DNA from: Azadirachta indica
Taxonomy: Eukaryota; Streptophyta; Magnoliopsida; Sapindales; Meliaceae
Direction of reading: 5' to 3'
DNA length: 64,000 nt
NCBI GenBank assembly: GCA_022749755.1
Contig: CM040453.1
Span: forward strand, 13,649,368 to 13,713,367
The translations under genes and the position numbers were made by a program. Below, in pieces: positions 47,432 through 59,589 of this stretch. Positions within the stretch are counted from its first letter, which is position 1. Each line of letters begins with the position of its first letter. Under the pieces are notes generated by a model that worked only from the letters and a program-made list of their open reading frames with translations, was not told the DNA's origin and ran no database searches.

Positions 47432-50366
47432 ATGATGACATTAAGCAATGCAACAACGAACCAGAGAAACTGTCGGCAAAATGCCACTGAAGAAGAACGA
47501 AAGCAGAGTCTATTCCTACGCTGCGCTCATTTAGTCCTTCCATGGCTAACCCCAGCAGAGCTCGCCAACGCTTCTGTAACCTGCAAAACCCTGTTTCAAA
47601 TCTCCAAATCCATCACTCTCTCCCGCTCCCTCGACGCTTCCAGGTCCTTCGAGAACCTCCCCATCCCATTTCACAACACCGTCGATAACATCCCCTATGC
47701 CTACTTCATTTACACCCCATCACAGATAATTGCTTCTTCTTGTTCGCAATCTCTACAACGCCAATTTTGGGGTTCCAGCGACGCTGCTGAATCCAACTCT
47801 ATGTGTCGGCTCGGCCTGGAATCGGTTCCTAGGATGGATGATACGGGTGATAGCGTATCTGGGTGTGAGTGTGAAAAGTGTTTGGAAGTGGGCAATGGTA
47901 ATGAGTTATTTGGTTGTCCTTGTTTTTCGGGGCTGGAGGAGGTGGGCATAGTGAGTGAGTGCGGACCGAGTTGTGCGTGCGGGTCAGAGTGTGAGAATCG
48001 GTTGACTCAGAGAGGAATATCAGTCAGGTTGAAGATAGTGAGGGATGTGAAAAAAGGATGGGGTTTGTATGCTGATCAACTGATACAACAAGGGCAATTC
48101 ATCTGCGAGTATGCAGGTATTAGAAAATTGCAAATTTTTGGTATTTTGGAAAACGTATGGTTCAGTTGTTCTGATAGTTGTTTAGAGTTGTCAATGCTTG
48201 TGATTTGAATTATAATTGTATGATCTCGATGCTTATTCTTTGAGTAAGACTAAAATTGTGATTTTGGAAAGCATTGTAACACTGTTGGAATTATCATTTA
48301 TGCTGTGTTTGATAGCATGGAATTGGAGCTTTGAAATGGAAATGTGTGGAACCGGAGATGATTAAATCAACTGTGATAGATTATTAGAGATTTCATGATA
48401 GAGATTAGATTTCTAATTTAATGAGTTGTCCAAAAGCGGATGACTAATGTAGTCGAAAATTGCTATTATATACATAATGGTATTATGTGGGGGTATGCAG
48501 AATTTTCTATGCTTAAAACATACATGATGTAGAATCTACTGCTATTTCTGTTTGTTACATTGTAATTCTTATTTTCTTCCTTTGATCATTTTTCCAGAAA
48601 TATCTTCAAGTCTCAATCCAGTGTGCCCATATGTGTTAAATGGATGATTCTTGGAGGAAATATATCCAAATTGTCTTATTGGTTAGCATTTGATTGTGAT
48701 TGGGTTAATCAACAAGATTATGTACTTTCCTGTGTCCAAATAAAATTAATATAGTAGGAATAAGAAATAAGAATAGGCTAGCTGCGTTTTCTTGTTAGGG
48801 GAGCCTTGAAACATTATGTAAATTTTGTGGGAAAAAGTTTAAGAGAAGAACACACGCACAAAAGAGGAGACAGAGAGAGAAGAAGCTCTAAAGCTATGTG
48901 TATAAATAATTTTAGTGCACTGATTTATTTCACACATTATTATAGTATCAAATTATGGGGTCTCACCATCTAATATGCCATTAATTTTTTTCTGCTACAA
49001 TATTTCTATTCTCTGGCTACTGTTTGTGGGTAGCAAAGGAAGTTTGTTACTGCTTATGATAATTTAGCTTGTTAGAGTTAACCTGACTTAGCTGTCAAAT
49101 GATAATTTGATAGTTTTTCTTTGTTTATGTTGACATCTTGCTACATCTTCTAGAGAGACTTTTCATTTTATTTTTTAGCGCAGAAGTATTAGTATCAATG
49201 TCAATCCTGTTTAAATCTTTACATGGAAAGGCTGTACTTTGTTGGATTTTAAAGAGTTGGATAACCAGTGCGATAGGTTTTTTCACTCACTATCGCTAAC
49301 TACGTGGATGGGGTTGGATAAAGTGTTATTCAAGCTTGTTGACAAAATATTCTACCAAAAGGCATTTTCTCAATCAGCACGGACTTGACTTGGTTGGAAA
49401 ACTGTTTCTAATTACTGTTACTCTTGCAGAGATTAGTGAAAACTGTCAATTCAGCATGTCTTTAAAAGGAATTCTGATGTTCTGTTTAGTTTTGATTAAT
49501 TTTAACCGAGAAATAAATCCAACTGGTGTTTCTCCTCATAATTTTAGACATCCTTTGGTTCCTGGAATTCTGTTGGATGACATGCAGTGGTGATATTGTC
49601 TTTCTTCTCGTAGATTAACAGAAATTAGATCTAGGAATTTATGCTCCATTGATTATGTGCCATAATTTCTTTCCTAGTTGACACCGGATTTAATTTATTT
49701 TTTTAAAGGCTACAGTGATGTCATTGTCACTTGAACTCCTATCTCCAGTCAACTTTATCCATTGCTTTGGTCAGATCCTTTCTAATCATAAACTACATCT
49801 AGATTCGATCACACATCTCATTGAATCTAGGAAGTATTATGATCGTAACCAATTGGTTTGAAATTGTTTCTAGTGTCTGAATAATTTTCATTTACTTAGC
49901 ATAGTTATAAAAAAAGAATTAATTGTTCTTTGGGTATTTGCTTTTAGACCCGTTTCAGTTGATGTTTGCTTGAATAGGTGAACTTTTGACAACAACAGAA
50001 GCAAGGAGGAGGCAACAAATATATGATGAACTTGCATCAAGTCGTGGTAGTTCTTCTGCTCTCTTAGTTGTGAGGGAGCACCTTCCATCTGGAAAGGCAT
50101 GTTTGAGGATGAATATCGATGCCACAAGAGTCGGAAATGTTGCTCGATTCATTAACCATGCTTGTGATGGTGGTAACCTGTCGACAGTAGTGGTGAGAAG
50201 CGCCGGATCAGTGCTGCCTCGCCTTTGCTTCTTTGCTTCAAAAGACATAATAGAAAGTGAAGAGCTTACTTTCAGCTATGGGGAAATTAGGGTCAGGTCC
50301 AGGGGCTTACAATGTTTCTGTGGAAGCTCTTCTTGTTTAGGTATCTTGCCTGCTGAACATACTTGA
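47432..50366 (+). CDS. SUVR3: SET-domain histone-lysine methyltransferase SUVR3
   Basis: Two exons, 47432-48116 and 49978-50366, join through a split Gly codon (CEYA|GE) to 357 residues. It is a small SU(VAR)3-9-related enzyme expected to act on nuclear histone H3. The N-terminal part has an F-box-like helix region at about 30-60. The Cys-rich pre-SET region is at 145-190, with CECEKC, CPC and CGPSCACGSEC. The SET domain runs from about 197 to 335, with KKGWGL, the cofactor and substrate motif RFINHACDGGN at 285-295, and ELTFSYGE at 324-331, where the Tyr is catalytic. The post-SET cluster CFCGSSSC is at 341-348. All zinc-binding and catalytic elements look intact. Two ATGs stand in tandem at 47432 and 47435; I used the first. 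The single intron is 1.86 kb. Confidence 0.94.
48117..49977 (+). other. SUVR3 intron
   Basis: A 1.86 kb intron, GTATTA to TGAATAG, lying inside the SET domain coding region. I see no repeat or gene inside it. A retained intron would stop the protein before the catalytic motifs. Confidence 0.8.
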
Positions 50367-51820
50367 TTCTTCTGCTGCAAATGTTGAGAGAGTCAGTGAT
50401 TTCTTTTTCGGCAGGACACAAAATTTAGAGGAAGTAAAGAGCACTGCTATTTGTAGCTGATCTCAAAGCTGTTAAATGTACAAATGTAGAGGAAAATGCC
50501 AATCATTTCTAGTTCCCATCAATTTTCCAATTGTTTTAAACAGTCTTACTGCATGCCCTAAGAACTTGGAGTTACGCCATCCCCATATTCACCCTCCCTT
50601 ATGATAAGTTTTCAAAATTACATGACCTTTTAAGGAATGTTCTACAAATAAATTATTGCAATTTTTTATCCAACATTTATAAGGGAGCAAAGCTAAAAGT
50701 AATGCAATGTGTATTGTGTGTTGTTGGCATTTGCTTCCTCCTCACATCACATGAGATAACACAAGCATGCACGTCTGTTTGCATTACAAATTTGTAAAAA
50801 AGCATAGTTTAAGCATTCCACACGCTACGGGCAGCACAAATCTTGTGCCTTCCTATCGAAGACAATCAACTTTTTCATGTTACTTTCAAAACTACCTCAA
50901 TTTTTTTTAATTACTTACTATTTAATGAATTAATTAATTAACTATTAAAAGAGCATAAGATAACCCCACCAACCAACACCTCCTTTGCACGTGCCCCTCA
51001 CCAACCACAATGTCTCTCTCTTTCTGTCCTTTCTTCATCACCATTTATACATTATAACACCCAAGTTTTCTAGAAGAAAGACAAATTACTTTTATATTCA
51101 AAGATTAAAAAAAATGTTTAATATTACTTCATTTTAGCTCGAACTGACTTGAGTTCTTAAATCCATTCCTAATGCTATATATAATAATATTGAATGCATA
51201 TCTATACAATCACGCATAAACACTCAATTAACTATTTAATTTATATATATTTTTAAACTAAATTGTATATATAAAGTTAAGATATAAAATTTATATTTCT
51301 ACTAACGTGAAAAATGACACTGTAATTATAATATGTTTTATAATTTCAAAGTTTTTGTCAAAATATGAAGATTAAAGTATTAGGAATATTAAATGTGTTA
51401 GAGTTACTATAGTTGTGTTAAATCACATGATAATATTGTAAGAATTTGTATAAAAATAATTTAATATACAATATTATTTATAATATGATAAATAGTAACG
51501 TTATGATATCATTTCAACCCTATTTACAAAGTGATATACGATCATGTGACATGTGTTAATGTGCTGTTAATGTCAATTATAACATTGTTAATTATGAAGT
51601 GAAGAATAATGATAATAATGTTTTGTTTTTATTTTTTATTTTTTAATTTTTTTTTTCAAAAACAAAAAGGAAATAAAAGGAAAAGAAGCTTACCACATTC
51701 ACCATGCTACCCATCACGAAACTAACGTGCCCTCCTCCATTATTCACATATAAGCAATAACTCCACCACCTTTCCGTTTTGCTCTCCCTCCCCTTTAACT
51801 CAAACCCCACCTTCCCTAAC
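50367..51820. other. SUVR3 3' flank and LBD20-like promoter
   Basis: About 1.45 kb without a supportable gene. The first 250 bp or so is the probable SUVR3 3' UTR. The DNA from 51060 to 51670 is extremely AT-rich. The last 120 bp is pyrimidine-rich, as in a plant leader. Confidence 0.6.
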
Positions 51821-52677
51821 ATGTCCGACCGTCAGCCTGAATATTCCACCTCTGAAACCCGTCGTAGGGGCATCGGAAAGCGGGCCACAACCGTTCATCC
51901 GCCCGAGGACGAGCCAGTGTCAGCACCAGCACCAGCACCCTCCCCAGCAGCCCCATGTGGAGCATGCAAGTTCCTCAGAAGAAAGTGCATTACTGGGTGC
52001 ATCTTTGCACCCCACTTCGGCTCGGACCAAGGCGCCGCTCGGTTTGCCGCCGTGCACAAAGTGTTTGGCGCCAGCAATGTCTCCAAGCTATTGCTTCACA
52101 TACCGGTGAACCGGCGCCACGATGCTGTGGTGACCATATCTTACGAGGCTCAGGCCAGACTCTCTGACCCGGTTTACGGATGTGTTTCCACCATACTTGC
52201 TTTGCAACAACAGGTATATTACGTAGGCAGCCTATCCAATTCGATTTCAGTTTTTAAAAGATTATCATTATTGTTTCAAAAATGGTTTTAAATATATATC
52301 ATTTGCAGGTGGCGTCCCTCCAAGCCGAGCTAGCAATGGTGCAAACTCAACTGATAAACAGCAGGTTCGCTATGGTGAACGCTCTTCAAACATCTCAGCA
52401 GCAGCCGCAACACCCGCAACAGCTGCAACATGTTGCATTGCTGCAACAGCAACAGCCAGCTTACTCGAACAGCTCCTCTGCTTCTACAAACTTCATCAAC
52501 ATGAACAACTTCGCTTCCAACTTAGACTTTGTGGCGGAAACGGTGCCGTCGTGCCAGAGCATGGAGCCTCTCCACGAAATCTCGCGGCCTGCTCCGGATG
52601 ACGAGGAAGACGAAGAAGAGAGTCAAATCCCCGTCATGTTCGCTAACGATCAGATACTCCGCAGGAGATTAAATTAA
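51821..52677 (+). CDS. LBD20: LOB-domain transcription factor, LBD20-like (class I)
   Basis: Two exons, 51821-52213 and 52309-52677, join in frame to 253 residues. LBD proteins are plant-specific DNA-binding nuclear factors. The Cys block [15 protein letters not shown] (46-60) has the required CX2CX6CX3C spacing. The GAS block [17 protein letters not shown] spans 75-91, and the helix [16 protein letters not shown] follows. Leucines at 128, 135, 139 and 146 give the class I LX6LX3LX6L zipper, and the intron falls inside it, after Gln131. The C-terminal half is rich in Gln and then in Asp/Glu, as in activation regions. Exons are much richer in G+C than the flanks. I used the ATG at 51821 because the open frame upstream lacks one. 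Assignment to LBD20 rests on block sequence as I recall it and on gene order. Confidence 0.93.
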
Positions 52678-53898
52678 CTTGATTTCTTGATTTTAGTTTA
52701 ATTTACTCTAAATAATATTTTGATGCTATAGTTTCGTAGTAGTTAGTTAATATTAAAAAAAAATGGAAAAACTGCTAGGTTTGCAGAGCATGGATGAAAT
52801 GAAATCACAACAGAGTTTTTCTTGGATTTACTAAATTGTTTGCTGCTTTGTTGAAGCTCCGCAAATTTTTGTCCTCTACAGTGGGCCGGGCCAGGCAATG
52901 AGCGGGCTGAGTTCAGATGATCCAGGCCCATGATGACCCAATTAAGGATTTCTCTGTCAAACTTATGGGTGTGAATTCGAAGCAAGTAAATGGGAGGATA
53001 GCAGGAGCAGCCTAGCAGCGCAATGAAAAGATAATATAAACCTGAAAAATGGTTAAAAAAGGAACATTATCAATTACAAGTTAATTAATTATTAGGGACC
53101 TCCTTGATACAAATAGATAAGTTATGCCATCATTTGTGAAAAATGTAAAATTTCAAAGACCCATATATAATTATCCATATTCTCTAAATACTATATATTC
53201 ACTAATAAAATTACGACTCTTAAGATATATTTTTTTAGATTTTTTAAAAAAAAAAATTGACCCCACATAGGCAAATTCAAAGAACTAAACTTTTGTGGTG
53301 ATAAGTTATTGATCCCTAGCTTTTATAATTTTACAAATATGAATATAGTTATCAAATTTATTGCAAATATGATATAGCTCATCCATGTTGAAAAGGATTC
53401 AAATCTCCCAAAGGGGCACTTTCATTATTATTTATTATATTACTAATAATTTCAAAACATATAAAATGCAATTAATCCAACTTTAATAAAAGCTATTACT
53501 AATAAAAATCAGTGAATACAATTAACTATCATTAAAAATGTAACCATTGGATGGAAACTAGTAAGGGTGAAATAGTAAAATACTGCAAATAGAAAAGAGT
53601 AATAATAAAAAATCAGAAATAGAGATTAGTAAAAAAATATGCGTTTTATAAATATGTAAAAGCTAGGTACTCTAATGTTATTATCCAAAATATCCTGCAA
53701 CTGAGATCCCACGCGCATACAGTACAGAAACTCGCACGCTTAACACACTTACTTACACAAGTTGTAAAAGGGCAGCAAGGCTGTTGCTTTGCTTACTTCG
53801 CTTTAGTTCGGTTGTCTTTAACGCGTATGCAACTTCCTTAGATTTCCTCAGATCTCTCTAATCTTTTTTTATCTAGAACCTTCTTTTTCTCTCTTTCG

Positions 53899-53919
53899 CT
53901 CTCTCTCTCTCTCTCTCTC
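53899..53919 (+). repeat. (CT)n tract in the E2 gene leader
   Basis: About ten CT units, 85 bp before the start codon. Confidence 0.9.
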
Positions 53920-53947
53920 AATTTCTCTTCCTGCAAAAGCTGCTTCT

Positions 53948-53950
<3 letters not shown>

Positions 53951-53981
<31 letters not shown>
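53951..53981 (+). repeat. Second (CT)n tract in the E2 gene leader
   Basis: About 15 CT units ending 23 bp before the start codon; probably transcribed and length-variable. Confidence 0.9.
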
Positions 53982-53984
<3 letters not shown>

Positions 53985-54003
53985 GCAAATCGAAAGAACC
54001 GCT

Positions 54004-57000
54004 ATGTCGACACCAGCGAAGAAGAGGCTCATGAGGGACTTCAAGCGCCTCCAGCAAGATCCACCTGCCGGAATCAGTGGCGCCCCTCAGGACAACAACA
54101 TCATGTTGTGGAACGCCGTTATCTTCGGGTACTTTTGATTGATTCTAAACTTTGTATTTTATTCTCTTTTGCTGTTTTTTTCCCTTTTTGTCATGTAATT
54201 CTCTTGGTTTAATTTTTTTTTGATTTTTTTTATGGTGTTTTGCAGGCCTGATGATACACCTTGGGATGGAGGTGGGTGTTTAATTATCTTCTTTCTGAAG
54301 GGATGTATTTTGCTTTTGATGTCAGTGTTATTGAGTTGAATCTATGTTTGTTGGGTTTTTGATGAATTATGGCCGATTCTCCTCCTCCCTATTCTCAGTT
54401 ATGCATGCTTGGCTTTGTAAACGAGCTGAATTGTTAATTTTGCATATATCTAAGCTGATATTTTTGTTGATTTTATGATTAAATTTAGTTATGGTTCTTG
54501 GCTTATGTGGTGTTTGATTGTGGATTGTAAAATGCGGTTTGGTTCATAGAATTTAACTATTTTTTGCCTGTTTGTGTTCGTGGGTTTTGTTGCTTTGATG
54601 TTTAGAAAAGCATTAATATTTGATATCAACAGTTTGATATAAGATGGCCTCTTTTGCCTAAATTGCTGTGGATTACTTTTGTTTTTGTTGATTTCATTAT
54701 ATTACCTCCCAGTTAATGACTCTCCCAGTTAATGACTGGGTTCCTCTCTCTACCCTTAAATTGAACAAAAATGAACTATTTTGTAAATCATCATAATCAG
54801 ATCAAGATATGATTGCTTTAAGCTGCCTCCTAGGAATACTGTCAATGCAACCGTGCAAATGCTTGCCTTGTGCAGAAGTTAAATACTTAATGTTGATAAG
54901 GTCTTATTAAATACAGTGCAACTTTAAATCAGACTATTATGCACTGTTGATGGGTTCAGTGCTTTAAAGTACTTGATATGATTGCAGACACCATATTGCT
55001 GGATTCTTTGGTATCCCTTTGAATTGGAAGATTAGGATGTTACAAGAGTTAAAGTTGGCATGGATGTGGAATACTTCTTTGAGAAATACTAGATTTGAAG
55101 ATTAAATACTCTAAACTGAACCACCATTAAGATTAAAAGATTGCTTATACCTTGTAATATGTCTAGGTTGTAGGTTTTTGCTTGTGTCATCTTAGTATTT
55201 TCTTGAACCTTTGCAGGTACGTTCAAGTTGACTCTTCAGTTTACAGAGGATTATCCAAATAAACCTCCGACAGTTCGGTTTGTTTCAAGAATGTTTCATC
55301 CAAATAGTAAGTTATCTTTGGATTTTGTAATTTGGTTGCTGGTCTCCGATTATTGATGAGTTGCTTTCTATTTTATTTTATGTATTCAATTTTGGTTTTG
55401 CATGTGCTATTTGCATTATATGGCATATGGTCTTGAAAATGATTGCCTTTGATTTCTGACTTAGTGTCAATGTTGTGATCAGTTTATGCAGATGGAAGTA
55501 TTTGTTTGGATATATTACAAAATCAGTGGAGTCCTATCTATGATGTTGCAGCTATACTGACCTCTATCCAGGTGGTACATTATTTGACTTCTCTTTTGTC
55601 TTTCTTGTTTATGAGAAAAGTGGTTCTGTCTCTTGTTAATAACTGATTGAAGTTGGATGCTTTCACTGTGCTTAATTTCATATAATAAACGTTGGTTATT
55701 GAGAACTTGCCAGCAAATTGCTCTTTTGCTTCAAAAGGAAAAAGAAAACAAAAAACGAGTAGCCAATATGACTACTAAAACATGCTTCAAAGTTTCCTCC
55801 GTTAATATTTCCTGTTTTCTCCTTTTTCCTTCTTTTTTTTTCTTTGGTTAATTCCTATGGTTTAATGAAAATGAAGGCATAGGTCAGAAGCACTTTGTTG
55901 GCCTACAAGTCTACAATGTGAAGGCATTATGTGCATCATTATTTTGATGTTTTCATATATTAAACAGTCTTCAAAAGTGAAGCTTATATGTTTAAGACAA
56001 TGTTTAAAACACATGAAAAAGCTGGTATATGTAGACCAGGGTTCCCTTGTCACTGTAATCCTATGAAGTGATAACAAATAATAAGATCTTGGCCTTTCGG
56101 GGTTAATGATAAGGACAATATCTAAACTGAGATATTGTTTCCCTTTATCTGTGGCTTCAGTTAAAGTATATCTGGGAAATGCTTATTAGTATCGCTTGTT
56201 TCATGCTGGTTTCGCATGGTTGGTTATTCTGTCCCAAATTGATGTTGACCCTACATTATCCGAGTTACCCATCATACTTTCTTGCCTCATTTATGCCAAT
56301 AAGAGTTTTGCCTCAAAATTCTCTCCTCTGTATTCTTTCCATTACCTTTTAGCTTATTTGTTTATGTGAGATTGCAAGACCCACTCTCTTTTATTCTTTT
56401 GCTTGAGTTTACGTTCTGAGACAGGAAATAGAAATACTACTGTTTGATCATAGATATTAATGATTCGAAGCATTTTCAATTAAAATAATAGAGGAGATTA
56501 CTGTCATTTGTCTTGCTCAAAAGATACGTCATCAACTGATTTTGCAAGCTATGGTACCAAGTGTTGAGGCTGTTGTCCAGTTTCTATGGACCAGACAAGA
56601 AAGGCTTTCCGTTTTTCCATAATAAGTCTGTAATTGTAAATGACTAGTTATTTATTAGCTTTTCCAGTAAAAAAACAACCAACGATTGGGTATTTATTGC
56701 CAAAACTGTATACCTTTAGGACAATGTATAGACTGATACAGTGGAAACATATAGATATTTTTTACTTGCCATTGATAAACCAGTAATGTATCATGCATCT
56801 GTAGCCTTATGTTTATTGGGTCAAAATCGTATGGTATCGGTAAGTATCCTGTTGGTATTATTTGTTAGCAACCTTAGTTCGAAATGCAATATGAAGTTGT
56901 AATTACCCTGGATATTGCAACTTAAAATATAAGTAAGACTTTCTGATTTTTCTTACATTTGATGAGAAGGATTGCATTGTTGATTTTACAGCATGTTTAT

Positions 57001-57496
57001 ACTATTTTATTTTTTCATTCCTTGGTGATGCCAGTGTAGATGTTTTCTTAAATTGAACTTATCCTTATTACCAGGTTGGATTTGCCTTTCCTGATACTTA
57101 CACAATATGATGATATCTTGTGTACTCATTTCGTTGTTTTCACATTTTTTCCACTGTAGTGTTGTAAAGTTGTTAATTTGGTGTTTCTTTACTTTTTCTG
57201 TTATGGCTTCTTGTGGTTTAATTGGTTACTTGTATTGCTTTCAATATGTTATGTTTGCATCGCCAATTTGGTTTCTGCATAAGATTCTGTGCAAGTTATG
57301 GTTGGTCCTATAGCAAATTTGATTGCAAATTTGAATACTAACATGATTCTACTTATGTGTTTACCAGTCCCTACTTTGTGATCCAAATCCAAACTCTCCT
57401 GCAAACTCTGAAGCAGCTAGGCTGTTTAGTGAGAACAAGCGAGAATACAACAGAAGAGTGCGTGAAATAGTGGAGCAAAGCTGGACAGCTGACTGA
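54004..57496 (+). CDS. UBC2: RAD6-type ubiquitin-conjugating enzyme E2 (UBC1/2/3 group)
   Basis: Five exons, 54004-54128, 54246-54271, 55217-55306, 55483-55571 and 57368-57496, join in frame to 152 residues, exactly the length of plant RAD6 homologues. It starts [20 protein letters not shown]. The catalytic Cys88 lies in [11 protein letters not shown], after the HPN motif of the E2 fold (RMFHPN, 75-80). The C-terminus ends SWTAD without the long acidic tail of yeast RAD6, as in plant and animal relatives. In plants this group works with HUB1/HUB2 ligases to monoubiquitinate histone H2B and affects flowering; RAD6 also acts in DNA damage tolerance. Exon 2 is a 26-nt microexon. The symbol is a group-level choice: UBC1, UBC2 and UBC3 are nearly identical and I cannot separate them. 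Confidence 0.97.
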
Positions 57497-59589
57497 AAGT
57501 CTTAAGGAGAGCACCAGTTACTCATGCAGTGAAATACAAATGTAAAGTGGTGCTGGCATGGCTGGTTCTGAATTAAGCTTGTTCTTCCAAACTTCATTCA
57601 ATGGTGGTGTACTCCATTATCTGCTTTCAGGTGCAGTGTTCTTAGAGGATTTTGTTGAATGATTTGGTTTCTGCCTTATAGACAACTCTGGTTGAACCTC
57701 TCTTTGTTTTCTCAATGCATTCCCAATTCTTCTTTGGACGTCTTCCATGTAACTGTAATTTATTTTTAGCATTTTGTATAGGAGTATTTATGTCTTAGCC
57801 AATCTCCAAGTCTCAAGCGAGGAATTTATTTAGTGGGATTTCAGATGTCACGGATTGCTGTTTAGGAACTCTTATTTTGCATTCTATTTTATCGGAATTG
57901 CTGCATGTTATTCACATGGATGCTTTTGGTATACATACACACTCTTTGTTGTAGATAATGTCAAATCCATTTTAGCTGGAATCTATAACCTCCCCTTTTG
58001 ACCTTCCTTTTGCAATTTTCTTTTGCTTGAGGATGCTCCACACCAGTTCCTTGAATTTGAAACCTTGAATTTGCTCTATACGACGTGCAAACCTTTTATA
58101 TAAATTTATTTATACACAATACATATGGTTTAATCAATAGAAGAGTGAAAATAAAGAGAATAATTTTTTTAATTACATTGTGTCACCTTAATTTTTTGTA
58201 TGAGCAATTGTTTATGGTCGCTGCAATAGGAAGACAATGCAAATGGAACTAATTGATTAGTGTTAGGATTGTAAATTTACACTCCACAAACATAATCATT
58301 TAAATTGACTTAGTGTGATGTTGTAGCATCATTGCTCGGAATCTAGTTAAAATGACTAAGAAACGACTACCATCAAGTGACTGCATATGGATTTAGAAAT
58401 TTAAAAAATAATAGTAAAGAAAAAGGAAAACCTTTTATATTAAGTGATTGGATTGTCCTTTGTTGGAGCTGAACTCCAATTTTGTTGAGGTGGAATCAAC
58501 TTTTTTTTTTTTTTTAATTCTTTCCCCTTTATTCTGGTGAAGACATTAGTGATAAATAATTGATTCTACAATCTAGTTTTAATCTTGTGTTCAGAAAGCA
58601 AGTAGGAATCAAAATATGTTTCTGACTGTAAATTTTCAACTTAAATGGGGCATAAATTATCGAATCAAATGATCTAGAGAATTGAATTGAATACATTAAA
58701 AATGTTATTTTGATTTTAAGTAATAATTGCTGGTTTGAAATGGATGAGTAGTTAAAAATTTACCTGCCCTTAATCATTATTTTGAGTGAAAAGGTCCAAA
58801 CTCTTATCATCTCTTTGATTGACTGGCCAAACCAATGGCTGTCTAATTATGTTGCAGAGTGTGGCTATATTATTTATATTAATGCAATAACTTCCACCAT
58901 AAATTTGTGGAGTTACTTTCATTAGAGATTTGAGATTCAACCCACAAAGAAACAAATAAAATTCCAAAATGAACAACGAGTTTCTGCCTAAAATACTGGA
59001 CTAGATATCTGTGTGTAGTATCAACAACAGCTTGCACAACATCCCTTCCAGCTGCACATTACAACTTTAAAGATGAAGTGATGAATGCAGAAGACATATC
59101 CCCATTGGGTGTTACAGTTATCCATAATGCACAATATGAGACATGTGCATGAACTTTACAGGGGATATATGATCTGCAACCACTGATCTGTGTAGTCATA
59201 GAGAACAGCTACGGGGGATTAGAAAGAAGAAGCATTTCACATAACAGTAGTTGATGGTGAGACAGCTTTCGGTCTCTCAGAAAATTGGTATCGACAATTG
59301 ATTCTGCAAGTGTAAGTTGGTAGCTGGTTGTTGCAGAAGTTACAAAAAAAGAGGGAGGAGGAGGGGGAAGAGTAAAGGAGAACCTTTCAGGGACCGGGGT
59401 AGCATGCAGAGGAAATCCAACCTTTTTCTCCGTTTTCCTCTTGTATCTGTCATCCTGCAGTTCAAAATGTTTTTGTTTCGAATCAGTTTGCCTGATGTAA
59501 TGCCGAGATGGAAGACCAGAAATTCTAGTTTGTAAGAAATATGAGTTCTTGAAAGGAACTGAACGACATATGGAACCTGAATATTGCTG
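57497..59589. other. Convergent 3' flanks of the E2 gene and the LRR pseudokinase
   Basis: About 2.1 kb between convergent genes. The ends hold the two 3' UTRs; the middle is AT-rich spacer. Short frames on both strands near 59317-59590 overlap the pseudokinase 3' UTR and show no family resemblance. No gene is supportable here. Confidence 0.6.

Larger units (their letters stand above)
52678..54003. other. LBD20-like 3' flank and E2 gene promoter and leader
   Basis: About 1.3 kb without a supportable gene. A less AT-rich patch at about 52870-53030 has several GGCC-type motifs. AT-rich spacer follows to 53680. The last 170 bp is the pyrimidine-rich leader of the E2 gene with two (CT)n tracts. 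Confidence 0.6.

Noticed and set aside
2400..57496. Idea that RFC3, BPM, NEMP, SUVR3 and the RAD6-type E2 form a chromatin or ubiquitin gene cluster
   Set aside because: They are broadly expressed single genes on both strands, with unrelated genes between them; several keep the same neighbours in Arabidopsis as I recall, which points to shared ancestry, not functional clustering.
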